A DNA stretch of 64,000 bases from Novosphingobium sp. 18050. GTDB taxonomy: Bacteria > Pseudomonadota > Alphaproteobacteria > Sphingomonadales > Sphingomonadaceae. The first letter of the stretch is position 1, and each line of letters begins with the position of its first letter. Positions 55,212 through 64,000 of the stretch are shown here, one piece after another. The notes beneath the pieces were generated by a model. The model ran no database searches. It saw only the letters and a program-made list of their open reading frames with translations, and was not told the origin of the DNA. The stretch is taken from contig NZ_CACSJO010000013.1 in assembly GCF_902706195.1 (NCBI RefSeq), forward strand, positions 78,881-142,880, in the 5' to 3' direction. The position numbers and the translations under genes were made by a program.

Positions 55212-55222
55212 CACCCCTTGCT
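55207..55222 (+). promoter_or_regulatory. Sigma-54 promoter of glnK-amtB
   Basis: TGGCACACCCCTTGCT matches the sigma-54 consensus TGGCAC-N5-TTGC(A/T) at every defined position. It is 50 bases upstream of glnK, fitting NtrC-type nitrogen control of ammonium uptake. Confidence 0.9.
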
Positions 55223-55259
55223 TAGCATATACGCAGCCGGCGCTGGGGCCGGTGGCTAA

Positions 55260-55610
<351 letters not shown>

Positions 55611-55621
55611 GGGGGATTTTC

Positions 55622-56923
55622 ATGATGAACCGCAAGATATTCGGCGGCCTGGGCGCGACAATCGCGTCACTCGCTGTCTCGACTGCCGCATTCGCGCAGG
55701 ACGCTGTCCCGACCGTCGACAAGGGCGATACTGCTTGGATGATGACGTCAACCGTCCTCGTCTTCCTGATGATCCTGCCCGGCCTCGCGCTGTTCTACGG
55801 CGGTCTGACCCGCTCGAAGAACATGCTCTCGACGATGACGCAGATTGGCGCGGCCGCGTCGCTCGCCATGCTCATCTGGGTGATGTACGGCTACTCGATG
55901 GCCTTCGGTGAGGGCGGCAATGCTTTCGTCGCCGGCTTTGGCAAGGCGTTCCTTGCGGGAATCACCCCCGATTCGGTTTCGGGCAGCATTCCCGAATACG
56001 TCTTCGTCTGCTTCCAGATGACTTTTGCGGCGATCACCGTCGCCCTGGTTCTGGGTTCGACGGTCGAGCGTATCAAATTCTCGGCGGTCATGGTCTTTGC
56101 GGTCGTCTGGCTGACGATCGTCTACTTCCCGATCGCGCACATGGTCTGGGCTCCGACCGGCTACTTCTTCGGCCTGGGCGCTCTCGATTATGCGGGCGGC
56201 ACCGTCGTCCACATCAACGCGGGTGTTTCGGCACTGGTCGCCGCGATCATCCTCGGCAAGCGCAAGGGCTTCCCGGCTGAGCCGATGCCGCCGCACTCGC
56301 TGACGCTGACCATGGTCGGCACCGGCCTGCTGTGGGTGGGCTGGTTCGGCTTCAACGCCGGTTCGGCTCTCGCTGCCAACGGCGCGGCTTCGCTCGCCAT
56401 GATCAACACTTTCGTCGCCACCGCTTCGGCAGGCCTGTTCTGGATGCTCGCTGAGCGCCTGGCCGGTCACAAGGGTTCGGCTCTGGGCTTCTGCTCGGGT
56501 GTCGTCGCCGGTCTCGTCGCGGTTACTCCGGCTGCCGGCAACTCCGGTCCGTTCGGTGCGATCGTTCTGGGCGCTGTCGCGTCGATCATCTGCTTCTTCG
56601 CGGTCAGCAAGCTCAAGCCGATGCTCGGCTATGACGACGCGCTCGACGCTTTCGGTGTCCACGGTATCGGCGGTATGGTCGGCGCGATCGGTACCGGCAT
56701 CGTCTATGCTCCCAGCCTGGGCGGCCCCGGCAAGGCGGACTTCGCGATCGGCTCGCAGTTGGTGATCCAGATCGAAGCGGTTCTCGCCACCATCGTCATC
56801 GCGACGATCGGCACTGTGATCGCGATCTTCATTGCCAAGGCAGTCACCGGCCTGCGTGTCACTCCCGAAGTCGAAGCCGACGGCCTCGACATCGGCGAGC
56901 ACGGCGAGCGCGCCTACAACTGA
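55622..56923 (+). CDS. amtB: Ammonium transporter AmtB
   Basis: 433 residues with an N-terminal signal peptide (LAVSTAAFAQDAV) and 11 membrane helices. Family motifs: WMMTSTVLVFLMILPGLALF, FYGGLTRSKNMLS, DYAGGTVVHINAGVSALVAA, WFGFNAGSAL and DAFGVHGIGGMVGAIGTGI, the last two carrying the twin channel histidines (VHINAG and FGVHGI). Carries ammonium into the cell. A strong terminator follows. Confidence 0.97.
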   Translation: MMNRKIFGGLGATIASLAVSTAAFAQDAVPTVDKGDTAWMMTSTVLVFLMILPGLALFYGGLTRSKNMLSTMTQIGAAASLAMLIWVMYGYSMAFGEGGNAFVAGFGKAFLAGITPDSVSGSIPEYVFVCFQMTFAAITVALVLGSTVERIKFSAVMVFAVVWLTIVYFPIAHMVWAPTGYFFGLGALDYAGGTVVHINAGVSALVAAIILGKRKGFPAEPMPPHSLTLTMVGTGLLWVGWFGFNAGSALAANGAASLAMINTFVATASAGLFWMLAERLAGHKGSALGFCSGVVAGLVAVTPAAGNSGPFGAIVLGAVASIICFFAVSKLKPMLGYDDALDAFGVHGIGGMVGAIGTGIVYAPSLGGPGKADFAIGSQLVIQIEAVLATIVIATIGTVIAIFIAKAVTGLRVTPEVEADGLDIGEHGERAYN

Positions 56924-57022
56924 GTTAACGTTTTCCAGAGTTTGGCGGCGGCGGGTACTTCCTCCTCTCCTCCCACCCGTCGTCGCCAACCGATGTTCCT
57001 CCTGCGAACACAAACTTTATAA

Positions 57023-57056
57023 GGGCCGGAGCCAGCCGCTCCGGCCCCTTTTTTTT
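57023..57056 (+). terminator. Terminator of glnK-amtB
   Basis: GGGCCGGAGC (57023-57032) pairs perfectly with GCTCCGGCCC (57038-57047), 5-base loop, followed by C and T8. Confidence 0.93.
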
Positions 57057-57176
57057 GTCTGCGCGGCAGGGGCTTTCGGCGAAAACCTTTGTCGTGGCCC
57101 GGGGCTTGTGGAAAGCTGCGTAATGTCGGTCCGGCGGATTTCAGCTGGTCTGGCGTTTCGGGAAAGCGGGGCGCGC

Positions 57177-57515
57177 ATGAAGTACGTCACAGCCATCATC
57201 AAGCCGTTCAAGTTCACCGAGGTGAAGGAAGCGCTGAGCGCGGCCGGGGTCTCCGGCGTGACGGTTTCGGAAGTAAGCGGCTACGGCAGGCAAAAAGGCC
57301 AGACCGAAGTCTATCGCGGCGCTGAATATGCCTCGAGCATGCTACCCAAAATACGCCTGGAAGTCGCCGTGCCCGATTCGCTCGTGGCAAAGGTGCTTGA
57401 GATCATCCGCCAGCACGCCAACAACGACGAGATCGGTGACGGCAAGATCTTCGTATTCGAACTGGCGCAGGCAGTACGCATCCGAACTGGCGAGCAGGGC
57501 GACGACGCGCTCTGA
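57177..57515 (+). CDS. Second P-II family regulatory protein
   Basis: 112 residues from ATG 57177 (the frame is open upstream, but this is the family start MKYVTAIIKPFKFTEVKEAL). T-loop [20 protein letters not shown] with Tyr51. It differs from the glnK product mainly in residues 12-35 and 60-90. Downstream of the amtB terminator, so it is regulated separately. No glnA follows, so naming it glnB or a second glnK is not settled. Confidence 0.94.
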   Translation: MKYVTAIIKPFKFTEVKEALSAAGVSGVTVSEVSGYGRQKGQTEVYRGAEYASSMLPKIRLEVAVPDSLVAKVLEIIRQHANNDEIGDGKIFVFELAQAVRIRTGEQGDDAL

Positions 57516-57543
57516 CGCATCGTCGCCGTATTGCCGGGATTGC

Positions 57544-57969
57544 TTAGCCGCGCGCGGCGAGCATTTCGATCAACTGGCGAATCGGCGTTACGTCATAGCC
57601 GGCTGCATTCGCCTTGGAGGCGATGACGGCCGGGCTGTCACCGGCCTTCGCGCGGGCCAGCGCCCACAGCAGCGTCGAACGCGTGCCGGACCGGCAATAG
57701 GCCAGCACCGGGCCTTCGGCGGTTAGCGCCGCTTCCATCGCATCGACCTGCGCCTGGCTGAATCCGGCGTGAGTCACGGGAATCGCGACGTAATCGATCC
57801 CGGCCTGACGGGCCGCGGTTTCGATATCGGCACCGGGCGTCTGGTCGTCGCTTTCGCCTTCTGGGCGGTTGTTGATGATCCGCACGATCCCGAGCGCTTT
57901 GGCCTCTGCAATGGCATCGGTGCCGATCTGCGGACTGGCGAAGACGGTGTCGGTGATCTGGCGGAACAT
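57544..57969 (-). CDS. TIGR01244 family phosphatase (beta-lactamase-hydrolase-like)
   Basis: 141 residues from ATG 57969. The protein begins [20 protein letters not shown] and carries [13 protein letters not shown] and the cysteine-phosphatase loop [16 protein letters not shown] (C-x5-R), as in the phosphatase domain of Blh and related proteins. Family members are dual-specificity-type phosphatases or sulfur transferases linked to sulfide or biofilm control. Convergent with the P-II gene. Confidence 0.85.
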   Translation of the reverse strand: MFRQITDTVFASPQIGTDAIAEAKALGIVRIINNRPEGESDDQTPGADIETAARQAGIDYVAIPVTHAGFSQAQVDAMEAALTAEGPVLAYCRSGTRSTLLWALARAKAGDSPAVIASKANAAGYDVTPIRQLIEMLAARG

Positions 57970-58265
57970 GGCGCACACTCTCTCGGAAACGATTTTCAGG
58001 GCCGACGACAAGGCGACGGGTTTTTGGCCATCAAGCCGCTTCGGATCGAACAGGCAAGCCAATTCGCCGCTGTAAATCGAATGTTTCGCCGTTGTGGGCG
58101 CAAAAGGTCACTTATTTCCGTTCGCAATCGATCCTGGATTCGTGTAAGAGGCATGATCGCAGGAAAGCGCCGGGCCTTGCCCGGTTCTTTGCCTGGCGTC
58201 CGGCGTGCTACGTCCACGCGTCCGGGCGAATGCTTATGGGGCGCAGCGAAGGTACGTTCGTAGAC

Positions 58266-59048
58266 ATGGGTTTTGACAGAGGTCGTCGCGGAAGGGGACG
58301 CGACAAGCGGGATCGGTTTGGCGAGGACGAGTTTGACCCGTTCTTTGCTGGGCAGGATCGTTTCGGCGGCGGCGGTGGCGGTGATCGCTTCAGCGGCGGC
58401 GGCGGAGGCGGTGGTGATCGCTTCAGCGGCGGCGGTGGCGGCGGTTTCGGCGGCGGTCAGCGTAGCGGTGGCTTCGGCGGCGGTAGCGGTGGTGGCGGCT
58501 TCGGCGGCGGTCAGCGCGGCGGCGGCTTCGGTGGCGGCGGTGGTGGCGGTATGCCTGCCCAGGTCGTCGGCCAGGGCCGCGGCGTCGTAAAATTCTTCAA
58601 CGCAGCAAAGGGCTTCGGCTTCATCCAGCGCGATGAAGGCGGTGATGATGTGTTCGTTCACATCAGCTCTGTCGAGCGTGCAGGGCTCGAAGGCCTTGCG
58701 GAAGGCCAGCAGCTTGAATTCCAGCTCGTCGATCGCGGCGGCAAGATCTCGGCCACCGACCTTTCGGTCGTGGGTGACGTGATCGCCGTTGCCAAGCGCG
58801 AGCCGGAAGCACCCCAGCGCCAGCTGACGGGCGAGAAGGCGACCGGCACGGTCAAGTTCTTCAATTCCATGAAGGGTTTCGGTTTCATCACTCGTGATGA
58901 CGGCCAGCCGGATGCTTTCGTGCACATCAGTGCAGTGGAACGCTCGGGCATGTCCGGCCTCAACGAAGGCGACCGGGTTGAGTTCGACATCGAGGTGGAT
59001 CGACGAGGCAAGTACTCGGCGGTCAACCTGACGGCGCTCCAGGCCTGA
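58266..59048 (+). CDS. Glycine-rich double cold-shock-domain protein
   Basis: 260 residues from ATG 58266 (an ATG at 58236 would add 10). Residues 1-100 are an arginine-rich then glycine-rich disordered region with repeated [14 protein letters not shown] and QRGG units, encoded by GGC/GGT-rich DNA. Two cold-shock domains follow (about 105-170 and 190-258), each with RNP1-like KGFGFI and RNP2-like VFVHIS / AFVHIS. It probably binds single-stranded RNA. The Gly-rich start, the RGG-like tract and two domains in one chain are unusual compared with 67-residue CspA proteins. Confidence 0.9.
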   Translation: MGFDRGRRGRGRDKRDRFGEDEFDPFFAGQDRFGGGGGGDRFSGGGGGGGDRFSGGGGGGFGGGQRSGGFGGGSGGGGFGGGQRGGGFGGGGGGGMPAQVVGQGRGVVKFFNAAKGFGFIQRDEGGDDVFVHISSVERAGLEGLAEGQQLEFQLVDRGGKISATDLSVVGDVIAVAKREPEAPQRQLTGEKATGTVKFFNSMKGFGFITRDDGQPDAFVHISAVERSGMSGLNEGDRVEFDIEVDRRGKYSAVNLTALQA

Positions 59049-59064
59049 CCCCGACAGCACTTCC

Positions 59065-59082
59065 CCCGGTCGTTTGACCGGG
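59065..59082 (+). terminator. Hairpin after the cold-shock gene
   Basis: CCCGGTC (59065-59071) and GACCGGG (59076-59082) with loop GTTT, 16 bases past the stop. No T-run. Confidence 0.55.
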
Positions 59083-59106
59083 AGACTGCAAACGTCTAAA
59101 TGCGCG

Positions 59107-59136
59107 CAAATGGCGGTCCGGTAGGGCCGCCATTTG
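59107..59136 (+). terminator. Terminator or attenuator-like hairpin before argD
   Basis: CAAATGGCGG (59107-59116) pairs perfectly with CCGCCATTTG (59127-59136), extending by TCC/GGG to a GGTA loop, 46 bases before argD. It may end the cold-shock transcript or control read-through into argDF. Confidence 0.6.
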
Positions 59137-59182
59137 TCGTTTGCGATCTCCACGTGATGAATTTGTTTCGAGGATAACCGAC

Positions 59183-60373
59183 ATGTCGATCACCCCGCTG
59201 ATGCCCGTATACCCCCGGTGCGGCGTGCGCCCCGTTCGCGGTGAGCATTGCCATCTTATCAGCGAGGACGGCCGCCGTTTCCTCGACTTCGCCAGCGGCA
59301 TCGCCGTCAATGCGCTGGGCCATTCGCACCCCGGCCTGATCGGCGCGATTCAGAAGCAGGCTGAGACGCTGATGCACGTTTCCAACCTCTATGGCAGCCC
59401 CCAGGGCGAGGTTGCCGCCCAGCGCCTTGTCGATCTGACTTTTGCGGACACCGTGTTCTTCACCAATTCGGGTGCCGAAGCGGTGGAATGCGCGATCAAG
59501 ACCGCGCGCGCCTATCACCAATCGGTGGGCAACGATCAGAAGTTCGAACTGATCACCTTCAACAACGCCTTCCACGGCCGGACGCTGGCGACCATCAGCG
59601 CCTCCAGCCAGGAAAAGATGCACAAGGGTTTCCTACCGCTGCTGCCGGGCTTCAAGTACGTTGAATTCAACGATCTGGAGGCGGCCAAGGCGGCCATCGG
59701 TCCGAATACTGCGGGCTTCCTGGTCGAACCGATCCAGGGCGAAGGCGGTATCCGCATCGCCACCGACGAATTTCTCGGCGGCCTGCGCGCGCTGTGCGAC
59801 GAGCACGACCTGATGCTGGTGCTGGACGAAGTGCAGAGCGGCGTCGGCCGCGCCGGCACGCTTTATGCCTATGAACAGTACGGCATCACGCCGGATATCA
59901 TGGCAAGCGCGAAGGGCATCGGCGGCGGCTTCCCGGTCGGCGCATGCCTCGCCACCGAAAAGGCGGCGCGCGGCATGGTCGCTGGCACGCACGGCTCGAC
60001 GTATGGCGGCAATCCCTTCGCGATGGCCGCGATCGGTGCGGTTCTCGATGTGATGTCCGAAGAGACCTTCATGGCAGACGTGCGTGCCAAGGGCGAGCGG
60101 CTCAAAGCGCGGCTTGAGCAGTTCATCGGCAACTATCCCGATCTCTTCGAACTGGTACGCGGACGCGGCCTGTTCATCGGTCTCAAGATGAAGGTAGAAC
60201 CTCGGCCGTTCGTTGCCCACATGCGCGACAATCACCAGTTGCTCACCGTTTCGGCGGGCGACAATGTGGTGAGGATCATTCCGCCGCTGGTGATCGATGA
60301 CAGTCACATCGACGAATTCATGGAAAAGCTCTCGGCGGCAGCGGCCAGCTACCAGCCGGAGGATGCTGCTTGA
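59183..60373 (+). CDS. argD: Acetylornithine aminotransferase
   Basis: 396 residues from ATG 59183. Class III PLP aminotransferase: [39 protein letters not shown], the [12 protein letters not shown] loop, [19 protein letters not shown] and the catalytic-Lys segment [16 protein letters not shown]. The enzyme forms N-acetylornithine in arginine synthesis. The stop overlaps the argF start (TGATG), so argD and argF are translationally coupled. Confidence 0.93.
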   Translation: MSITPLMPVYPRCGVRPVRGEHCHLISEDGRRFLDFASGIAVNALGHSHPGLIGAIQKQAETLMHVSNLYGSPQGEVAAQRLVDLTFADTVFFTNSGAEAVECAIKTARAYHQSVGNDQKFELITFNNAFHGRTLATISASSQEKMHKGFLPLLPGFKYVEFNDLEAAKAAIGPNTAGFLVEPIQGEGGIRIATDEFLGGLRALCDEHDLMLVLDEVQSGVGRAGTLYAYEQYGITPDIMASAKGIGGGFPVGACLATEKAARGMVAGTHGSTYGGNPFAMAAIGAVLDVMSEETFMADVRAKGERLKARLEQFIGNYPDLFELVRGRGLFIGLKMKVEPRPFVAHMRDNHQLLTVSAGDNVVRIIPPLVIDDSHIDEFMEKLSAAAASYQPEDAA

Positions 60374-61299
60374 TGGCGAAGGATTTCCTAAGCCTGTCGG
60401 ATGCCGGCGGCGACATGGTCGCCGCCATGATCAACGACGCTATCGATCGCAAAGCCGCGCGCAAGGGTTGGGCCAAGGCGCGGCCTGATGCCGATGCGCC
60501 GCTGGCCGGCCATGTTCTTGCGATGATCTTCGAGAAGAACTCGACGCGTACGCGGGTTTCGTTCGACATGGCGATGCGCCAGCTCGGCGGATCGGCGCTG
60601 ATCCTGGAAGCGGGCAGCACGCAGATCGGTCGGGGCGAGAGCATCGCCGATACTGCGCGCGTACTCAGCCGCATGGTCGATGCGATCATGATCCGAACCG
60701 ACGATCACGCCAAGATCGAGGAACTGGCCCATTACGCCGAGGTTCCGGTGATCAATGGCCTGACCGACCTGTCGCACCCGTGCCAGATCGTGGCCGACCT
60801 GTTGACCGTGGTGGAGCGTGGTTTCGCTCTGCCGGGACTTCAGCTGGCGTGGCTGGGAGATGGCAACAACGTCGCCAATTCGCTGATCGAGGCAGCCGGG
60901 CTGATGAAGTTCACGATCCGCGTCGGCGGCCCGGCGGGTTATGAACCGGATGCCGGTTTCGTCGCCCGTGCACGCGCAGCTGGCGGAGAGGTGATCCTGA
61001 CCCAGGATGCGCGCGAAGCCGTGGCGGGGGCGCAGGTCGTCGTCACCGACACCTGGGTCTCTATGGGCCAGGCGGGCGGCGAGGTGCATGTCGCCGCGAT
61101 GCAGCCGTATCAGGTCGACGGCGCGCTGATGGCGGCGGCTGCACCGGACGCGATGTTCCTTCACTGCCTGCCCGCACACCGGAACGAGGAAGTGACCGAC
61201 GAGGTCATGGACGGTCCGCAGTCGGCTGTCTGGGATGAGGCCGAGAACCGCCTACACGCCCAGAAGTCGGTGCTGCTATGGGCACTGGGCAAGCTGTGA
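60373..61299 (+). CDS. argF: Ornithine carbamoyltransferase
   Basis: 308 residues from ATG 60373, coupled to argD. Carbamoyl-phosphate site [15 protein letters not shown] (S-T-R-T-R), Q-binding and domain linker motifs, [12 protein letters not shown], and the ornithine site [18 protein letters not shown] (HCLPAHR). It makes citrulline from ornithine. Full length with no insert. Confidence 0.97.
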   Translation: MAKDFLSLSDAGGDMVAAMINDAIDRKAARKGWAKARPDADAPLAGHVLAMIFEKNSTRTRVSFDMAMRQLGGSALILEAGSTQIGRGESIADTARVLSRMVDAIMIRTDDHAKIEELAHYAEVPVINGLTDLSHPCQIVADLLTVVERGFALPGLQLAWLGDGNNVANSLIEAAGLMKFTIRVGGPAGYEPDAGFVARARAAGGEVILTQDAREAVAGAQVVVTDTWVSMGQAGGEVHVAAMQPYQVDGALMAAAAPDAMFLHCLPAHRNEEVTDEVMDGPQSAVWDEAENRLHAQKSVLLWALGKL

Positions 61300-61312
61300 G
61301 CGGAGGCAATCT

Positions 61313-62221
61313 GTGAACGAGGACGACCTGTTGCGGCGTGATGACACTGGCTTCGACCGCGTACTCGCCTTCACCGTGCCCGCGCGCCACGTTCGTGGCC
61401 GCGTGGTGCGGCTTGGCCCGGTGCTGGAGACGGTGCTTTCGGCGCATGATTATCCCAAAGTGGTCAAGCATGTGCTGGCCGAGGCGCTGGTCCTTACCGC
61501 GCTGATGGGATCGCTGCTCAAGGAGGACGGTGCGCAGCTGACCTTCCAGGCGCAGGCCGAAGGCGGCGCGGTGGATCTTCTGGTCTGCGATTATCGCGGC
61601 GGTGAGATTCGCGGCTACCTGCGCCACGATCCCGACAAGGTCGCGGCGCTGGAGGAAGACTGCTCGCTAGAGGCGATCTTCGGCACCGGCTACCTGGCGA
61701 TCACGTTCGACCTGGCTGTCAGCAACGAACGCTATCAGGGGGTGGTGCCGCTGGAAGGCACTTCGCTTGCCCATGCCTGCGAGAACTACTTCGCGCAGTC
61801 CGAGCAGGTTCCCACGCTCATCCGCGTGGCGGTCCGCTCCAACGGGCTGCGCTGTACTGCCGGCGGCTTGCTGGTGCAGCATTTGCCAGAGGGTGAGGAG
61901 GGCCGGGAACGGCTCCACGCAAAGGAAGACTACCGCGATTGGGAGCATGTCTCGGTCATGGCTGGCAGTGTTCAGGAAGCCGAACTGGTCGATCCCGTGC
62001 TCAATCTCGAACAGTTGCTGTGGCGCTTGTTCCACGAGGAAGACGAAGTTCGCGTAGATCCGCTGGCACCGCTTGAGCGTGGCTGTCGTTGCAGCGTGGA
62101 GCATTACCGGTCCATCCTGTCGAGTTTCCCGGAGGACCAGCGCGCCGAGATGCGCGATGAGGATGGTACGATCCCCGTCGATTGCGCGTTCTGTTCGAAG
62201 ATCCTGCGCGTCCCAGCCTGA
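61313..62221 (+). CDS. hslO: Hsp33 redox-regulated chaperone
   Basis: 302 residues from GTG 61313 with GGAGG nine bases upstream. The N-terminal ~250 residues carry AEALVLTALMGSLLKEDGAQ and the HslO core. The C-terminal zinc domain has CRC in LERGCRCSVEHY and DCAFCSK (CxC...CxxC), the four cysteines that form disulfides under oxidative stress. Cytoplasmic holdase. Third gene of the argD-argF-hslO run, 13 bases after argF. Confidence 0.95.
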   Translation: MNEDDLLRRDDTGFDRVLAFTVPARHVRGRVVRLGPVLETVLSAHDYPKVVKHVLAEALVLTALMGSLLKEDGAQLTFQAQAEGGAVDLLVCDYRGGEIRGYLRHDPDKVAALEEDCSLEAIFGTGYLAITFDLAVSNERYQGVVPLEGTSLAHACENYFAQSEQVPTLIRVAVRSNGLRCTAGGLLVQHLPEGEEGRERLHAKEDYRDWEHVSVMAGSVQEAELVDPVLNLEQLLWRLFHEEDEVRVDPLAPLERGCRCSVEHYRSILSSFPEDQRAEMRDEDGTIPVDCAFCSKILRVPA

Positions 62222-62300
62222 TCTGTCGCAGGCTCGCGGCTTGAATTCGCGGTCAGGCCTACCGATACTGTAATGGCAGGTTGCGTGCGAAACCAAGGGA

Positions 62301-62711
62301 ATGACATTGAGAGCCGCTCTTTCAGCGCTGGTGCCGGCAGTTGTTGCCGCGATTGCGGTTCCGGCGCATGGCCAGAAGCTGCCGCTCGGGATGCTCGACG
62401 AACTCGAGCGTGGGGGCTGGGAGCTGCGTGAGCGTGGCGGGGATGCGTCTGTACGCAACATCTGCCTCGACAATGCGCGGCGCCTGATACAGCTGCGGCA
62501 CCCCGGCGTGCCGTGCAGAAGTGTGGTGGTGGAGGATAGCGCTGTGCAGGTCACGGTGCAGTACACCTGCCATGGCCAGGGCTATGGCCGCACTCGCATC
62601 CGGCGTGAAACGAACCGGCTGATCCAGATCGACAGCCAGGGCATCGTCAACGGTTTGCCGTTCTCGTACTCGGGAGAGGGCCGCAAGACGGGCGAATGCC
62701 GCAGTTCATGA
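62301..62711 (+). CDS. Small secreted protein, DUF3617-like
   Basis: 136 residues with a signal peptide (ALSALVPAVVAAIAVPAHGQ). The pattern GGWELRERGGDASVRNICLD, then HPGVPCRSVVVED, VTVQYTCHGQGYGRTRIRRE and DSQGIVNGLPFSYSGEGRKT resembles DUF3617 proteins of sphingomonads, with four cysteines. Periplasmic, role unknown. Confidence 0.72.
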   Translation: MTLRAALSALVPAVVAAIAVPAHGQKLPLGMLDELERGGWELRERGGDASVRNICLDNARRLIQLRHPGVPCRSVVVEDSAVQVTVQYTCHGQGYGRTRIRRETNRLIQIDSQGIVNGLPFSYSGEGRKTGECRSS

Positions 62712-62747
62712 TTGCAGTTGCGGAACGGCAAGGGTAGCTGATCGGAT

Positions 62748-63443
62748 ATGCAGGAAACGAAATCTCCCGAACCGAAGCAGGCGGTTGTGCTGCTCTCCGG
62801 CGGCCTTGATTCCATGGTCTCGGCAGGCATCGCACGCGAACAGGGCTTCTCGGTTAACGCGCTTACCATTGACTATAACCAGCGGCATCGACGTGAGCTT
62901 GATGCGGCAGCTGACATTGCCCGTTTCATTGGTGCCAGGCGCCATGTCGTGATGCCGCTCGACCTTCGCCAATTCGGCGGGTCGGCGCTCACCGACGACA
63001 TCGAGGTGCCCAAGGAGGGCGTGGGGGCCGATATCCCGGTCACTTACGTGCCGGCGCGCAATCTCGTGTTTCTCTCGCTCACGCTGGCCTGGGCAGAGGC
63101 GATCGGCGCGAACGACATCTTCATCGGCGTCAATGCACTCGACTATTCGGGCTATCCCGATTGCCGGCCTGAGTTCATCTCCGCTTTCGAGAACATCGCG
63201 GGCCTGGCAACCAAGGCGGGAGCAGAAGGGCAGGCGCTGCGTATTCATGCGCCGCTGCAGTTCATGGGCAAGGCCGATATCGCCCGCGAGGCTGATCGCC
63301 TCGGGCTTGATCCTGGCATGAGCTGGTCGTGCTACGATCCGCAGCCGGATGGTAATGCCTGCGGCCTGTGCGACAGCTGCCGCTTGCGCAAGGCTGGCTT
63401 CGCCGATGCCGGACTGATCGACCCTACGCCTTACGCCGCCTGA
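62748..63443 (+). CDS. queC: 7-cyano-7-deazaguanine synthase
   Basis: 231 residues. PP-loop [15 protein letters not shown] (13-27), [32 protein letters not shown], the [20 protein letters not shown] segment and the zinc site [20 protein letters not shown]. It makes preQ0 in queuosine synthesis. It is the housekeeping counterpart of qatC at 20214. queD and queE are not adjacent. A strong terminator follows. Confidence 0.97.
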   Translation: MQETKSPEPKQAVVLLSGGLDSMVSAGIAREQGFSVNALTIDYNQRHRRELDAAADIARFIGARRHVVMPLDLRQFGGSALTDDIEVPKEGVGADIPVTYVPARNLVFLSLTLAWAEAIGANDIFIGVNALDYSGYPDCRPEFISAFENIAGLATKAGAEGQALRIHAPLQFMGKADIAREADRLGLDPGMSWSCYDPQPDGNACGLCDSCRLRKAGFADAGLIDPTPYAA

Positions 63444-63464
63444 TACTGGCTGGCAGCGAATAAC

Positions 63465-63503
63465 AAAAAGCCCCGCAGCGCGATGAGCGCTGCGGGGCTT
63501 TTT
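63465..63503. terminator. Bidirectional terminator between queC and the OmpA-like gene
   Basis: AAAAAGCCCCGCAGCGC (63465-63481) pairs perfectly with its complement (63487-63503, ending GGGGCTTTTT), loop GATGA. It serves both convergent genes. Confidence 0.95.
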
Positions 63504-63611
63504 ATATTGGCGTTTGCAGCACGTGCCCGCCCGCCAAGGCTGCCGATCAACGACAAAAGAAAAGGGGGCCGGATTGCTCCGACCCCCCAATCTTGACCGT
63601 TGCCGGTTCGC

Positions 63612-64000
63612 TTACATGCCCGAACCCGGACCGTAAGTGATCTCGACGCGGCGGTTCTGCAGCTCGCGCACACCGTCAGCGGTGGGAACGCGCGGGTTGG
63701 CTTCACCGAATGCCTGGCTCGAGATCGAACCGTCGGGGATGCCGTGACCGGTGAGGTACGAACGGACCGACGAGTTACGACGCTCCGAAAGACCCATGTT
63801 GTACTTCGGCGTACCCGAGCGGTCGGTGTAACCGGCCAGCATGATGGGAACGCTGTCGCAGTTGCCGTAGGCGCTGACTGCGCTGTCCAGAATGGTCGCG
63901 GCTTCCGGCGTGATGTCCGACTTATCCCAGTCGAAGAACACGATGTACGGACCCTTGTTGCATTCCACAACCGGCGGCGGCGGAGGCGGCGGCGGAGGAG
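63612..64000 (-). CDS. OmpA-family outer-membrane protein, C-terminal part
   Basis: At least 129 residues; the N-terminus lies beyond the window. A proline-rich linker ([12 protein letters not shown] at the cut edge) precedes the OmpA peptidoglycan-binding domain: YIVFFDWDKSDITPEAATIL, IMLAGYTDRSGTPKYNMGLS, ERRNSSVRSYL and DGVRELQNRRVEITYGPG. The domain binds diaminopimelate-containing peptidoglycan. In sphingomonads such proteins have an N-terminal beta-barrel; that part is not visible here. Confidence 0.95.
   Translation of the reverse strand, partial: PPPPPPPPPVVECNKGPYIVFFDWDKSDITPEAATILDSAVSAYGNCDSVPIMLAGYTDRSGTPKYNMGLSERRNSSVRSYLTGHGIPDGSISSQAFGEANPRVPTADGVRELQNRRVEITYGPGSGM

Noticed and set aside
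55748..57013. A 421-codon minus-strand frame opposite amtB
   Set aside because: It is a high-GC shadow of the clear amtB gene; its charged, Asp/Arg-rich translation has no domain pattern.
57095..57109. TGGCCCGGGGCTTGT before the second P-II gene as a sigma-54 promoter
   Set aside because: It lacks the invariant C of the -12 GC, and the -24 box is only partial. Kept as a weak possibility, not annotated.
58340..58560. GGC/GGT-rich tandem tract as a CRISPR or non-coding satellite
   Set aside because: It keeps one reading frame and encodes the Gly-rich start of the cold-shock protein; there are no spacers.

Overview
The window comes from an alphaproteobacterium of the order Sphingomonadales, most likely a Novosphingobium-like member of the Sphingomonadaceae. 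The support is high GC, the run TonB-ExbB-ExbD-ExbD, MipZ instead of Min proteins, a glnK-amtB pair with a sigma-54 promoter, the DUF6771 and DUF6118 type genes, and Ti-type traA/traC/traD. The species assignment is inference.

Positions 480-25349 are a 24.9-kb integrated mobile element inserted in the 3' end of a tRNA-Gly(TCC) gene. An identical 18-bp core lies at 480-497 (inside the tRNA) and 25332-25349, and a tyrosine integrase sits next to the left copy. From left to right it holds the integrase, an IS21 remnant, an unrecognised AT-richer two-gene module (2694-4606), a tandem methyltransferase plus restriction-methyltransferase pair with a serine recombinase upstream (4716-10171), an ArdC-type antirestriction gene with a hairpin-rich leader and a small sigma-region-4 protein, an AlpA regulator, small unknown and secreted proteins, a mobilisation block (traD, traC, a predicted MOBQ-type oriT at 15493-15520, the relaxase-helicase traA, a DUF6118 gene), a complete QatABCD anti-phage operon (19438-24039), and a small HEPN-like protein. 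No type IV secretion or coupling-protein gene was seen, so the element looks mobilisable (an IME), not self-conjugative, and it is loaded with defence and anti-defence functions.

Positions 25350-64000 are core chromosome. In order: a two-component system with a coupled secreted protein; a CsgG/HfaB-like protein; panC; mipZ with a J-domain gene and a phosphohexomutase; SDR and aldose-epimerase genes; pheT-pheS and rplT-rpmI; hisN and a gamma-glutamylcyclotransferase-like gene, divergent from an AraC-type regulator; prs; glpX; hom; TonB energising genes; a ligase-associated helicase; prfC; an EEP-family nuclease; glnK-amtB and a second P-II gene; a TIGR01244 phosphatase; a glycine-rich double cold-shock protein; argD-argF-hslO; queC; and the C-terminal part of an OmpA-like protein.

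Two homologous copies of a ~170-bp palindrome-ended dispersed repeat lie in inverted orientation at 33186-33352 and 52546-52717. Many convergent gene ends carry perfect hairpin terminators, listed individually.
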